A DNA stretch of 64,000 bases from the NCBI RefSeq assembly GCF_014648875.1, contig NZ_BMRY01000012.1:124001-188000 (forward strand), read 5' to 3'. Below are positions 8,247-16,750 of this stretch, piece by piece. The stretch's first letter is position 1, and each line of letters opens with the position of its first letter. The notes below the pieces were generated by a model, which worked only from the letters and a program-made list of their open reading frames with translations, made no database searches and was not told where the DNA came from. This stretch comes from Streptomyces parvus. GTDB taxonomy: Bacteria > Actinomycetota > Actinomycetes > Streptomycetales > Streptomycetaceae. The translations under genes were made by a program, and so were the position numbers.

Positions 8247-8984
8247 ATGACCTTGACGGCAGTGCTCCACTCCGAGTGGATCAAGATCAGGTCGATACGG
8301 TCGATCTACGGCTCCCTCATCGCCGTCCTCGCCACCACCCTCATCATCACCGTGCTCGTCCTCGGGACCGTAGGCCAGGAGCAGGCGGAACAGGCCGGAG
8401 CCGATGCCGTCCTCAACGCCTTCTTCGCTCTGAGCTTCGGCCAGATCGCGGCCGTCGTCTTCGGTGCGACCGCGGTCTCCTCGGAGTTCCTCAACGGAGC
8501 CCTGCGCGTATCCCTCGCCGCGGTTCCACGCCGCTCCCTCTTCTACGCGGCGAAGATGACGGCGATCGGCGGAGCGGTTCTCGTCGTCGGGCTCGTGACC
8601 ACCTTCACGACGTTCCTGGTCGGTCAGCTTTTCCTGGGGGAGCACGCGATCGGTCTGGGGCACCCCGGTGTGCTGCGTGCCGCCCTGGGCGGGGGGATCC
8701 ATCTCGCGTTGATGGCCCTGCTCGCTGCAGGCCTCGCGACGCTCCTGCGCAGCGCGATCGCGGTGCTCAGCCTGCTCGTACCGCTTCTTCTGATCGTCCC
8801 CTTCGTGCTGGTGGACGTCGCCACCGCAGTGTTGCGGTATCTGCCCGACCGTGCGGGGCAGGCGGTGTTGCACCAGAACCCGGTGGACGGACCGGGACCG
8901 TGGAGCGGCTTGGCGGTGACCGCCCTATGGGCAGCGGCAGCGCTTCTGGCGGGCTGGTGGGCGGTCCGCAACCGGGACGCGTGA
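8247..8984 (+). CDS. ABC-2 type transporter permease
   Basis: A 245-residue integral membrane protein with six predicted helices and the N-terminal SEWIKIRSIRS motif common to ABC-2 permeases of this type, followed by SSEFLNGALRVSLAAVPRR. It forms the channel for the preceding ATPase. The ATG at 8247 has GGAG 8 bp upstream; the in-frame GTG at 8241 overlaps the ATPase stop but its GGAG is only 2 bp away, so 8247 is preferred. The 105 bp after the stop hold no gene. Confidence 0.88.
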   Translation: MTLTAVLHSEWIKIRSIRSIYGSLIAVLATTLIITVLVLGTVGQEQAEQAGADAVLNAFFALSFGQIAAVVFGATAVSSEFLNGALRVSLAAVPRRSLFYAAKMTAIGGAVLVVGLVTTFTTFLVGQLFLGEHAIGLGHPGVLRAALGGGIHLALMALLAAGLATLLRSAIAVLSLLVPLLLIVPFVLVDVATAVLRYLPDRAGQAVLHQNPVDGPGPWSGLAVTALWAAAALLAGWWAVRNRDA

Positions 8985-9089
8985 GGCCCGGGAGAGCGCC
9001 CGTCCGAGGACGGAGCCGGGAGCCGGCGACAGCTGAAGACCGGAGCCCGGGGCCCGACCCAGTGGAGTCGGCCGGGACGGGGAGGGGGC

Positions 9090-9677
9090 TCAGTCGGCCG
9101 CGGCGGGGGTGATGTCAGGTGCAGGCAGGCCGGCCGGGGAGCGGTCGGTCACGGCCTCCCGGAGCCGGGCGTACTCCTCGGCCATGGTCTGCACCGTCCA
9201 GTGGGCGTTGAGGCCGCTGGGGTTGGGGAGAGCCCACACACGGGCGCCGCCGATCGTGCGGACCTGGGGGCCGATACGGGCCCGGGGCTCGCCGAAGGCC
9301 GTGCGGTAGGCCGTGATGCCGACCACCGCGAGCCACTGCGGGGCGAGCCGCTCCACCTTGGCCGTCAGGGCGGCCCCGCCCTGGCGGAACTCCTCCGCGT
9401 CCAGCTCGTCCGCCCGGGCCGTGGCCCGCGCCACCACGTTGGTGATCCCGAGCCCGAGGCCGAGCAGTTCGCCCTGCTCCGCCGGACGCAACCGCCGCGG
9501 AGTGAAACCGGAACGGTGCAGGACCGGCCAGAACCGGTTCCCCGGGTGGGCGAAGTGGTGGCCCGTCACCGCGGTCGTCAGGCTCGGGTTGATACCGCAG
9601 AAGAGCACGCGCAGACCGTCCGCGGCCACATCGGGGACGATGCGGCCACGGGCGGCGTTCAGCTCTTCGGGCGTCAT
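9090..9677 (-). CDS. mug: G/U mismatch-specific DNA glycosylase (Mug/TDG family)
   Basis: A 195-residue uracil-DNA-glycosylase superfamily protein. The active-site segment GINPSLTTAVTGHHFA carries the Asn of the Mug family (family form GINPG), followed by PGNRFWPVLH and the second motif NPSGLNAHW. It excises uracil or thymine opposite guanine and some alkylated bases in base-excision repair. It is the length of the family, ends before the ABC permease gene (convergent), and begins 52 bp from the purB stop on the same strand. Confidence 0.92.
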   Translation of the reverse strand: MTPEELNAARGRIVPDVAADGLRVLFCGINPSLTTAVTGHHFAHPGNRFWPVLHRSGFTPRRLRPAEQGELLGLGLGITNVVARATARADELDAEEFRQGGAALTAKVERLAPQWLAVVGITAYRTAFGEPRARIGPQVRTIGGARVWALPNPSGLNAHWTVQTMAEEYARLREAVTDRSPAGLPAPDITPAAAD

Positions 9678-9729
9678 GCGACCTCGGAAGTCGTACGGCC
9701 TCGGGGCCGTACCGTGACGGCGGTGCCGG

Positions 9730-11172
9730 TCAGAGGATCGAGCCGGGGGTGTAGCCCGCGGCCTCGGGGTGCTGCTTGGCGATCTCCTCGATCCGGGCGA
9801 CCAGCGACGTCACCTGGTCACCGGCTGCGCCCGTGAACGAGAGCTTGTCGGCCATCAGCTCGTCCAACTGCGCGCGGTCCAGCGGGATCCGCTCGTCCGC
9901 GGCGAGCTTGTCGAGCAGCTCGTTGCGCTCGGCGCCCTGCTCCCGCATCGCGAGGGCGGAGGCGACCGCGTTCTCCTTGATCGCCTCGTGCGCCAGCTCA
10001 CGGCCGACCCCGGCCCGTACGGCGCCCATCAGGACCTTGGTGGTGGCCAGGAAGGGGAGGTAGCGGTCCAGCTCGCGCGCCACGACCGCGGGGAACGCGC
10101 CGAACTCGTCCAGCACCGTCAGGAAGGTCTCCAGGAGACCGTCGAACGCGAAGAACGCGTCCGGGAGCGCCACCCGGCGGACCACGGAGCAGGACACGTC
10201 GCCCTCGTTCCACTGGTCGCCCGCCAGCTCACCCGTCATCGAGGCGTAGCCGCGCAGGATCACCATCAGGCCGTTGACCCGCTCGCAGGAGCGCGTGTTC
10301 ATCTTGTGCGGCATCGCGGACGAGCCGACCTGGCCGGGCTTGAAGCCCTCGGTCACCAGCTCGTGGCCCGCCATCAGCCGGATGGTCTTCGCCACCGAGG
10401 AGGGCGCCGCGGCCAGCTGCACCAGGGCGGTGACCACGTCGTAGTCGAGCGACCGGGGGTAGACCTGGCCGACCGAGGTGAACGCCTCGGCGAAGCCGAG
10501 GTGCCCGGCGATGCGCTGCTCCAGCTCGGCGAGCTTGCCCGCGTCGCCGCCGAGCAGGTCCAGCATGTCCTGGGCCGTGCCGACCGGGCCCTTGATCCCG
10601 CGCAGCGGGTAGCGGGAGAGCAGGTCCTCCAGGCGGCCGTGGGCGACGAGCAGCTCGTCCGCTGCGGTCGCGAAGCGCTTGCCCAGCGTCGTCGCCTGCG
10701 CGGCGACATTGTGGGAGCGTCCGGCGATCACCAGCTCGCGGTACTCCGCGGCGAGCTTGCCGAGCCGGGCCAGCACGGCCACGGTACGGTCGCGCATCAG
10801 CTCCAGCGAGAGGCGGATCTGCAGCTGCTCGACGTTCTCCGTCAGGTCCCGGGAGGTCATGCCCTTGTGGACCTGCTCATGACCGGCGAGGGCGTTGAAC
10901 TCCTCGATCCGGGCCTTCACGTCATGCCGGGTGACCTTCTCGCGCTCGGCGATGGAGGCCAGGTCCACCTGGTCCAGGACCCGCTCGTAGTCGGCGAGCG
11001 CCGCGTCGGGCACCTCGATCCCGAGGTCCTTCTGAGCGCGCAGCACCGCCAGCCACAGCTGACGCTCCAGCTTCACCTTCTGCTCGGGGGACCAGAGGAC
11101 GGCCAGCTCCGCGGAGGCGTAGCGGCCGGCCAGGACATTGGGGATGCGAGGCTTCGCAGACACGGCGTTCAC
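9730..11172 (-). CDS. purB: Adenylosuccinate lyase
   Basis: A 480-residue member of the fumarase/aspartase superfamily. It cleaves adenylosuccinate to AMP plus fumarate and SAICAR to AICAR plus fumarate in purine synthesis. Visible motifs are TSRDLTENVEQ with the substrate-binding residues and the superfamily signature GSSAMPHKMN. The GTG at 11172 gives the usual length and N-terminus (AKPRIPNVLAGRY shortly after); no strong Shine-Dalgarno is visible, and a second GTG lies at 11163. The frame is open to 11256 but that part looks non-coding. A tandem repeat lies just upstream. Confidence 0.95.
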   Translation of the reverse strand: MNAVSAKPRIPNVLAGRYASAELAVLWSPEQKVKLERQLWLAVLRAQKDLGIEVPDAALADYERVLDQVDLASIAEREKVTRHDVKARIEEFNALAGHEQVHKGMTSRDLTENVEQLQIRLSLELMRDRTVAVLARLGKLAAEYRELVIAGRSHNVAAQATTLGKRFATAADELLVAHGRLEDLLSRYPLRGIKGPVGTAQDMLDLLGGDAGKLAELEQRIAGHLGFAEAFTSVGQVYPRSLDYDVVTALVQLAAAPSSVAKTIRLMAGHELVTEGFKPGQVGSSAMPHKMNTRSCERVNGLMVILRGYASMTGELAGDQWNEGDVSCSVVRRVALPDAFFAFDGLLETFLTVLDEFGAFPAVVARELDRYLPFLATTKVLMGAVRAGVGRELAHEAIKENAVASALAMREQGAERNELLDKLAADERIPLDRAQLDELMADKLSFTGAAGDQVTSLVARIEEIAKQHPEAAGYTPGSIL

Positions 11173-11230
11173 GTGAACGGATTCTACTGGCGATTCGTGC
11201 AGGCCAGCGCCGCGCCCCCGTTTGTGCCTT

Positions 11231-11323
11231 GCTACGAAGGAGGGGCGGCCGCGCACGACGGAGGGCCGGCTACGAGGGAGGGGCGGCCGCGCACGACGGA
11301 GGGCCGGCTACGAGGGAGGGGGG
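11231..11323. repeat. 38-bp tandem repeat (2.4 copies)
   Basis: Two full units (11231-11268 and 11269-11306) differ at one base; a third partial unit starts at 11307. Each begins GCTACGA and contains GGGCGGCCGCGCACGACGG. The third copy supplies the stop codon and last residues of the SGNH hydrolase gene on the minus strand, and the array lies upstream of purB. Confidence 0.9.
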
Positions 11324-12156
11324 GAGGCGGCGCGCCGCCACCCCGTCACCGGGCCCGGGGTCCCGTCGTCCGCGGGCGTGATCCAGAAAGCCTTGCCCGT
11401 CGTCGCGTCGAACTGGGCGCCTGAGCGTCCGTCGCCGGAGGAGCGGCCGGTGAGCCGCCGCCCGATCCACGGGGCCAGGTGCTGCCGGGCGAAGCGGATG
11501 TCCTCCGCTCGCCGGGCCGCCCAGCGCGGCGGTGCGGTCGCGGGCATCCGCGTACGCCAGTCCAGCTCGGCCGGCAGCCCCAGCGTCTGCCAGACGGCCT
11601 CGGCGACGCGCCGGTGGCCCTCGGCAGTGAGGTGGAGCCGGTCGACGTCCCACATCCGGGGGTCGGCGATCGAGGGCGCGGAGTAGAGGTCCACCACCAC
11701 GGCGCCGTGCTGCCCCGCCAGATCGTCGATCAGGGCGAACAACGCCTCCACCCGGGGGCGGAACCGGTCGAACACCGGACCGCTGCGCCCGGGGCTGCGC
11801 ATCAGCACCAGCTGCTTGCAGGTCGGCGCGAGACGCTCCACGGCCTCTTCGAGCCGGCCCCTGACCATCCCCATGTCGCACTTCGGGCGCAACGTGTCGT
11901 TGAGCCCGCCGACGAGCGTGACCACATCGGCCCGGAGCTCCGCCGCCGCCTCCACCTGCTCGTCGACGATCTGGCCGATGAGCTTCCCGCGTACGGCGAG
12001 ATTGGCGTACCGGAAACCGGGGGACCGGGCCGCGAGCCGGGCGGCGAGGACGTCCGCCCAGCCCCGGTACGTACCGTCGGCGAGCAGGTCGGACATGCCC
12101 TCGGTGAACGAGTCGCCGACCGCGACGAGACTGGTGTAGGAGGCATTCAATTCCAT
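11308..12156 (-). CDS. SGNH/GDSL-family hydrolase
   Basis: A 282-residue SGNH hydrolase, probably a cytoplasmic esterase. Block I is VAVGDSFTEGMSD with the nucleophile Ser, block III is GGLNDTL with the oxyanion Asn, and block V is DRLHLTAEGHR with the catalytic Asp and His. There is no signal peptide. The substrate is unknown. The final residues (RRAASPPPS) are encoded in the third copy of the tandem repeat; an ancestral stop may have been moved by repeat expansion. Good family match; physiological role open. Confidence 0.88.
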   Translation of the reverse strand: MELNASYTSLVAVGDSFTEGMSDLLADGTYRGWADVLAARLAARSPGFRYANLAVRGKLIGQIVDEQVEAAAELRADVVTLVGGLNDTLRPKCDMGMVRGRLEEAVERLAPTCKQLVLMRSPGRSGPVFDRFRPRVEALFALIDDLAGQHGAVVVDLYSAPSIADPRMWDVDRLHLTAEGHRRVAEAVWQTLGLPAELDWRTRMPATAPPRWAARRAEDIRFARQHLAPWIGRRLTGRSSGDGRSGAQFDATTGKAFWITPADDGTPGPVTGWRRAASPPPS

Positions 12157-12211
12157 GGCCCGATGAGCGTACCGGTCGGTAGGTCGGTAGGCCAGTCGGT
12201 CGGCCGGCAGG

Positions 12212-13231
12212 TCAGCGGGACCCCGGCCGTCCGACGAGTTCGCGCAGTACGTCCTCCATCGTGACCATGCCCGCCAGCCGCCCGTCCTCGTCGAGCACCG
12301 CTGCCAGATGGGTTCGGCTGCGGCGCAGCGCGGTCAACGCGTCGTCCAGTGGGGTCGCCGTCCGGACCCGGGCGATCGGCCGCATCGCCGACACCGGGAA
12401 GGGCACGTCGCGGGGCGTCGCGTCCAGGGCGTCCTTCACATGGAGGTAGCCGAGGATGCGCTGCTCGCGGTCCATCACCGGGAAGCGGGAGAACCCGGAC
12501 TCCGACGAGAGCCGCTCCAGCTCCTCCGGAGTCGTGCCGACCCGGGCGTACAGCACCCGGTCGACCGGCATCACCACATCCCGCACCGGCCGGCGACCCA
12601 GCTCCAGAGCATGGTGGAGACGCTGCGCGGAACGGTCGTCGACCAGTCCGGCGTCCCCCGCGTCCTGCACCATCCGGGCCAGTTCGTCGTCCGAGAACGT
12701 CGCGGAGACCTCGTCCTTCGTCTCCACCCGCAACAGCTTGAGCAGGGCGTTGGCGAACGCGTTGATGGCGAAGATCACCGGCCGCAGGGCCCGGGCCATC
12801 GCGACCAGCGGCGGCCCCAGGAGCAGGGCGCTCCGGGCCGGTTCGGCCAGCGCGATGTTCTTCGGGACCATCTCGCCCAGCAGCATGTGCAGATACGTCG
12901 CCACGCCCAGGGCGATGACGAACGACAGCGGATGCACCAGACCGTGCGGCACCCCGACCGCGTCGAAGACCGGCTCCAGCAGATGCGCGATGGCCGGTTC
13001 GGCGACGATGCCCAGCACCAGGGTGCAGAGCGTGATGCCGAGCTGGGCGGCGGCGAGCAGCGCGGAGACGTGCTCCAGGCCCCAGATGACACTGCGGGCC
13101 CGCCGGTTCCCGGCCTCGGCCTCCGGTTCGATCTGGCTGCGGCGCACCGAGATCAGGGCGAATTCGGCGCCCACGAAGAAGGCGTTGGCCACCAGGGTCA
13201 GCAGGCCGATGAAGAGCTGGAGAACGATCAC
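12212..13231 (-). CDS. CNNM/CorC-type membrane protein with CBS domains (second of pair)
   Basis: A 339-residue protein with an N-terminal DUF21/CNNM transmembrane domain (about residues 1-190, beginning VIVLQLFIGLLTLVANAFFVGAEF), then two CBS motifs (VMPVDRVLYARV; ILGYLHVKDAL; GRLAGMVTMEDVLRELVG). Relatives are implicated in magnesium/cobalt efflux or membrane stability; older names as hemolysins are unreliable. The C-terminal CorC_HlyC domain found in its neighbour is missing. The GTG start overlaps the stop of the upstream paralogue by 4 bp and has GGAGG 7 bp before it, so the two are translationally coupled and may act together. Confidence 0.88.
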   Translation of the reverse strand: MIVLQLFIGLLTLVANAFFVGAEFALISVRRSQIEPEAEAGNRRARSVIWGLEHVSALLAAAQLGITLCTLVLGIVAEPAIAHLLEPVFDAVGVPHGLVHPLSFVIALGVATYLHMLLGEMVPKNIALAEPARSALLLGPPLVAMARALRPVIFAINAFANALLKLLRVETKDEVSATFSDDELARMVQDAGDAGLVDDRSAQRLHHALELGRRPVRDVVMPVDRVLYARVGTTPEELERLSSESGFSRFPVMDREQRILGYLHVKDALDATPRDVPFPVSAMRPIARVRTATPLDDALTALRRSRTHLAAVLDEDGRLAGMVTMEDVLRELVGRPGSR

Positions 13232-14565
13232 CGTTCGTCCTCCTTCCGGTCCTCGGACCCCGGCAGCGGGGCGTGCAGCAGGGCTCGCGCGGCCCGGCGG
13301 CCCGACGCGTCCACCACGTCGATCCGCCAGCCCGCCAGCTCGACGCTGTCGTCCGCCGTCGGGATCCGCCCGAGCTCGGCGGCGATCAGCCCCGCGAGGG
13401 TCTCGTAGGGGCCCTCCGGCACCCGCAGACCGATCCTGCGGAGCTGGTCGGTGCGGGCCGCCCCGTCCGCCGACCACAGGGTGCGGCCGTCGGCGTCCTC
13501 ACCCGCGGCGGCCAGATCGGGCGTCTCGTGCGGATCGTGCTCGTCGCGGACCTCGCCGACGACCTCCTCCACGATGTCCTCCAGCGTCGCGACCCCGGCC
13601 GTCCCGCCGTACTCGTCGATCACCACGGCCATGGCGAGCTTCCCGGACAAGCGGTCCAGCAGCTTGTCCACGGTGAGCGTCTCCGGTACGAGCAGGGGCT
13701 CGCGCAGCAGCTCCGAGACGCGGGTCCGGGGCCGCCGGTCGGCGGGGATCGCCAGGACGTCCTTGATGTGGGCCACGCCGACCACGGTGTCCAGGCTGCC
13801 CCGGTAGACGGGGAAGCGGGACAACCCGGTCGCCCGCGTGGCGTTGGCGACGTCCTCGGCCGTCGCGTGCAGCTCCAGCGCCGTCACCTGGACCCGCGGG
13901 GTCATCACGTTCTCCGCCGTCAGCTCCGAGAGGTTCAGGGTGCGGACGAACAGCTCGGCCGTGTCCGCCTCCAGCGCGCCCTCCTTCGCGGAGTGCCGGG
14001 CCAGCGCCACCAGCTCCTGCGGACTGCGGGCGGAGGCCAGCTCCTCGGTCGGCTCCAGCCCGAAGCGGCGCACGATCCGGTTGGCGGTGTTGTTCAGGTG
14101 GCTGATGAAGGGCCGGAACACCGCGGTGAAGCCCCGTTGCGGTGTGGCCACCGCCTTGGCCACGGCCAGCGGGGAGGAGATCGCCCAGTTCTTCGGGACC
14201 AGCTCGCCGACCACCATCAGAACCACCGTCGACAGCGCCGTGCCGATGACGAGCGCCAGGGTGGAAGCGGCGGCGGGGTGCAGCCCCGCCGCCTCGACGG
14301 GGCCGCGGATCAGCTTGGCGATGGACGGCTCGGAGAGCATGCCGATCACCAGGTTGGTGACGGTGATCCCGAGCTGGGCCCCCGAGAGCTGGAACGTGAG
14401 ACTCCGGACGGCCTTCAGAGCGCTCGCGGCACCCCGCTCGCCCCGCTCGACAGCCCGTTCGAGTTCGCTGCGCTCCACCGTGGTCAGGGAGAACTCCGCC
14501 GCGACGAACGCGCCGCAGGCGACGCAGAGCAGCAGGGCGACGAGCAACAGAAGCACTTCGGTCAT
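13228..14565 (-). CDS. CNNM/CorC-type membrane protein with CBS and CorC_HlyC domains
   Basis: A 445-residue paralogue of the following gene. It has a CNNM domain (residues 1-200), a CBS pair (ENVMTPRVQVTAL; VVGVAHIKDVL; VVIDEYGGTAGVATLEDIVEEVVGE in parts), and a C-terminal CorC_HlyC module ending IDVVDASGRRAARALL. It resides in the cytoplasmic membrane; transport of divalent cations is inferred from the family only. The ATG start opens the two-gene operon and about 110 bp separate it from the acetyltransferase stop, which is on the same strand. Confidence 0.9.
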   Translation of the reverse strand: MTEVLLLLVALLLCVACGAFVAAEFSLTTVERSELERAVERGERGAASALKAVRSLTFQLSGAQLGITVTNLVIGMLSEPSIAKLIRGPVEAAGLHPAAASTLALVIGTALSTVVLMVVGELVPKNWAISSPLAVAKAVATPQRGFTAVFRPFISHLNNTANRIVRRFGLEPTEELASARSPQELVALARHSAKEGALEADTAELFVRTLNLSELTAENVMTPRVQVTALELHATAEDVANATRATGLSRFPVYRGSLDTVVGVAHIKDVLAIPADRRPRTRVSELLREPLLVPETLTVDKLLDRLSGKLAMAVVIDEYGGTAGVATLEDIVEEVVGEVRDEHDPHETPDLAAAGEDADGRTLWSADGAARTDQLRRIGLRVPEGPYETLAGLIAAELGRIPTADDSVELAGWRIDVVDASGRRAARALLHAPLPGSEDRKEDER

Positions 14566-14679
14566 CGGTTCACCTCCGTCCCATGATCGGGCAGGGGCGG
14601 GGGGACCGCGCGGTGTCGGAGGTGTCGGAGGAGCATGTCATCGTAGGCGTCTGCCCGGCGTCGGCCCCCTCCTACCGCG

Positions 14680-15111
14680 TCAGTTCGTCAGGTGCTTCAC
14701 CCAGCGGCTCCACTGCGGCTCGGGCGCATACCCCGCCGCGCGCCACGCGTGGTGGGCGGAGGCGTTGCGATCGAGGACCATGGCGTCGGCGCGCCGCCCA
14801 CCCAGCGCGGTGAACCGTTCCTCCGCCGCCGCGAGGAGGGCGCTCCCCACACCCCGGCGCCGCTGGTCCGGGTGGACCGCGAGGCGGTAGAGATGGCACC
14901 GCCAGCCGTCGAACCCCGCGATGACGGTGCCGACCAGCGTCCCGTCCCGCTCGGCCAGGATCAACGCCTCGGGGTCCCGTTCCACCAGGCGGGCGACACC
15001 GTCCCCGTCGTCGCTGATGCTGGTGCCCTCGGCGGCCGTCTTCCAGAAGGCGAGGACCTCGTCCAGGTCGGCCGGGGCCGCGGACCGTATCGACAGCGAA
15101 AGATCGTTCAT
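14680..15111 (-). CDS. GNAT-family N-acetyltransferase
   Basis: A 143-residue single-domain GNAT protein. The acetyl-CoA-binding motif is VHPDQRRRGVGSALLAAAEERF, preceded by a beta strand CHLYRLAV. The substrate is unknown. The start MNDLSLSIRS at 15111 fits the family; another in-frame ATG at 15120 is possible and neither has a strong Shine-Dalgarno. Confidence 0.82.
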   Translation of the reverse strand: MNDLSLSIRSAAPADLDEVLAFWKTAAEGTSISDDGDGVARLVERDPEALILAERDGTLVGTVIAGFDGWRCHLYRLAVHPDQRRRGVGSALLAAAEERFTALGGRRADAMVLDRNASAHHAWRAAGYAPEPQWSRWVKHLTN

Positions 15112-15231
15112 GCCGGCCATCCCACCATCCGCCGCGCCGGGGCGTCGATCGCATTCCGCAGGGTGGTCGCACACTCCCCCTGCCGGGAAGCCCGGCCCCG
15201 GGGTGAAGAGGCCCCCGCAGTCCCAGCAGCC

Positions 15232-15915
15232 TCAGCCCCCGTCCTCCGTGAACGGTTTGCGGGCCACGCCCAGGACACAGGGCGACGAGGGCGCCTGGAG
15301 GCCCGACTCCGGAATGCGCAGCCTGCGGTACGTGCCCAGTTCGAAGCCCGCCGCCTCGATCGCGGCCAGCGGATCCCGGGCCGTGTGACAGCCGCCGAAC
15401 AGCAGCGGCCACAGGGTCCCATCGGCCACCCGCTGTGCCGTCGCCAGCGCCCGCCCCGGAGCCAGACCGTGCTCGAAGAACCGCAGTTCGCCGCCCGGCC
15501 GCAGGACCCGCTTGATCTCGGCGAGCGCCCGGGGCAGGTCCCGTACGGTGCACAGGACCAGGGACGCCACCGCCCCGTCGAACGCCTCGCTCTTGACCGG
15601 CAGCGCCTCGGCCGCCCCCGGCACCACGTCCACCGGCACCTCGGCGCGCAGGGCGGCCCGGACCGCGAGCTGCCGCAGCGAGCGTTCCGGCTCCAGTGCC
15701 ACGACCTCCGAGACGGCGCCGGGGTAGTGGGCGAAGTTCAGCCCGTTTCCCGCACCGACCTCGATGACCCGGCCGGAGAGCCCCGACAGCAGCTCCTCGC
15801 GGTACGCGGCGACGCCGCCCCGCAGATCGGCGGCCACGCTGAAGCGGGCGTAGAAGCGGGCGAAGAGCGGATGATGCACGGCGTCCCGGGGGAGCTTCCT
15901 GCTGCGCAACTGCAT
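15232..15915 (-). CDS. Class I SAM-dependent methyltransferase
   Basis: A 227-residue methyltransferase of the Methyltransf_11/UbiE-like type. Motif I is VIEVGAGNGLNFAHYP, an acidic ribose-binding position follows in VVALEPERS, and later motifs read GAVASLVLCTVRDLPRALAE and LRPGGELRFFEHG. Such proteins methylate small molecules or lipids; the substrate is not deducible. It lies 120 bp upstream of the acetyltransferase on the same strand and 130 bp after the bioD stop; no functional tie to biotin is shown. Confidence 0.88.
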   Translation of the reverse strand: MQLRSRKLPRDAVHHPLFARFYARFSVAADLRGGVAAYREELLSGLSGRVIEVGAGNGLNFAHYPGAVSEVVALEPERSLRQLAVRAALRAEVPVDVVPGAAEALPVKSEAFDGAVASLVLCTVRDLPRALAEIKRVLRPGGELRFFEHGLAPGRALATAQRVADGTLWPLLFGGCHTARDPLAAIEAAGFELGTYRRLRIPESGLQAPSSPCVLGVARKPFTEDGG

Positions 15916-16045
15916 GACGGACCTCCGTTACGGAGCGGGCGTGAGGCTCCTGGGGCCGGTCCGGCCGGACCGGCCCTGGAAGAATTCTCCCCGGATCGCC
16001 TCCGGATAGCCCCCGGACCGCCCGGGACGCCCCAACCCCCGGGCC

Positions 16046-16744
16046 TCAGCCACGGGCCGGAGTCCAGCTCCCGCCCAGCTCCGGCGCGAGCCACCGCGCC
16101 GCGCCCGCCGCGAAGTCCGCGCCCGGCAGCGCACCCGCGCCCGCCGGTACCGCGCCCAGCAACGGCGCACCGGCCGCCACCGGCAGGTCCTCGATGTTGC
16201 ACCGGGACGCGAGGTCCGGCTCCGCCGGCATGCTGCCGATCACCACACCCCGGCAGCCGAGGCCCCGGTTCCGCAGCGCCTCGGCCGTCAACGCGGTCGC
16301 GTTCAGAGTGCCCAGCCCCGCGGGGGCCACCATCAGCACCGGAGCGGACAGCAGCCGGGCCGCGTCCGCGACGGTGGAGCCCTCGTCGTCGAACCGCACG
16401 AGCAGCCCGCCCGCACCCTCCACCAGCACCAGGTCGTGCTCGGTGGAGAGCTTCTCCGCCGCCTCGGCGACCTCGAACGGCCGCACCGGGGCGAGACCCG
16501 CCCGCCGGGCGGCCGTGGCCGGGGCCAACGGCTCCGGGAACCGGGCCAGTTCGACCGCCGTCACATGGCTTCCCGCCAGGCGCGCGACCTCGGCCGCATC
16601 CCCCGGCTCGCCGGGGGCGAGCCCCGTCTGCGCGGGCTTGAGCACCGCGACCCGGCGGTCCCGCGCGGCGGCAGCCACCGCGGCGGTGACCACGGTCTTG
16701 CCGATCTCCGTGCCCGTACCGGACACCACCAGAATCGTCGACAT
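16046..16744 (-). CDS. bioD: Dethiobiotin synthetase
   Basis: A 232-residue ATP-dependent carboxylase that closes the ureido ring of 7,8-diaminopelargonate with CO2 to make dethiobiotin. The P-loop is GTGTEIGKT (Lys16, Thr17), followed by the substrate lysine region VLKPAQTG and the motif VLVEGAGGLLVRF. It is the last gene of bioB-bioA-bioD, 6 bp after bioA, so it is co-transcribed and probably coupled. Confidence 0.95.
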   Translation of the reverse strand: MSTILVVSGTGTEIGKTVVTAAVAAAARDRRVAVLKPAQTGLAPGEPGDAAEVARLAGSHVTAVELARFPEPLAPATAARRAGLAPVRPFEVAEAAEKLSTEHDLVLVEGAGGLLVRFDDEGSTVADAARLLSAPVLMVAPAGLGTLNATALTAEALRNRGLGCRGVVIGSMPAEPDLASRCNIEDLPVAAGAPLLGAVPAGAGALPGADFAAGAARWLAPELGGSWTPARG

Positions 16745-16750
16745 GTCGCT

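Noticed and set aside
12160..12211. GGTCGGTA-like short repeats after the SGNH gene start
   Set aside because: Too short and irregular to separate from normal GC-rich low complexity.
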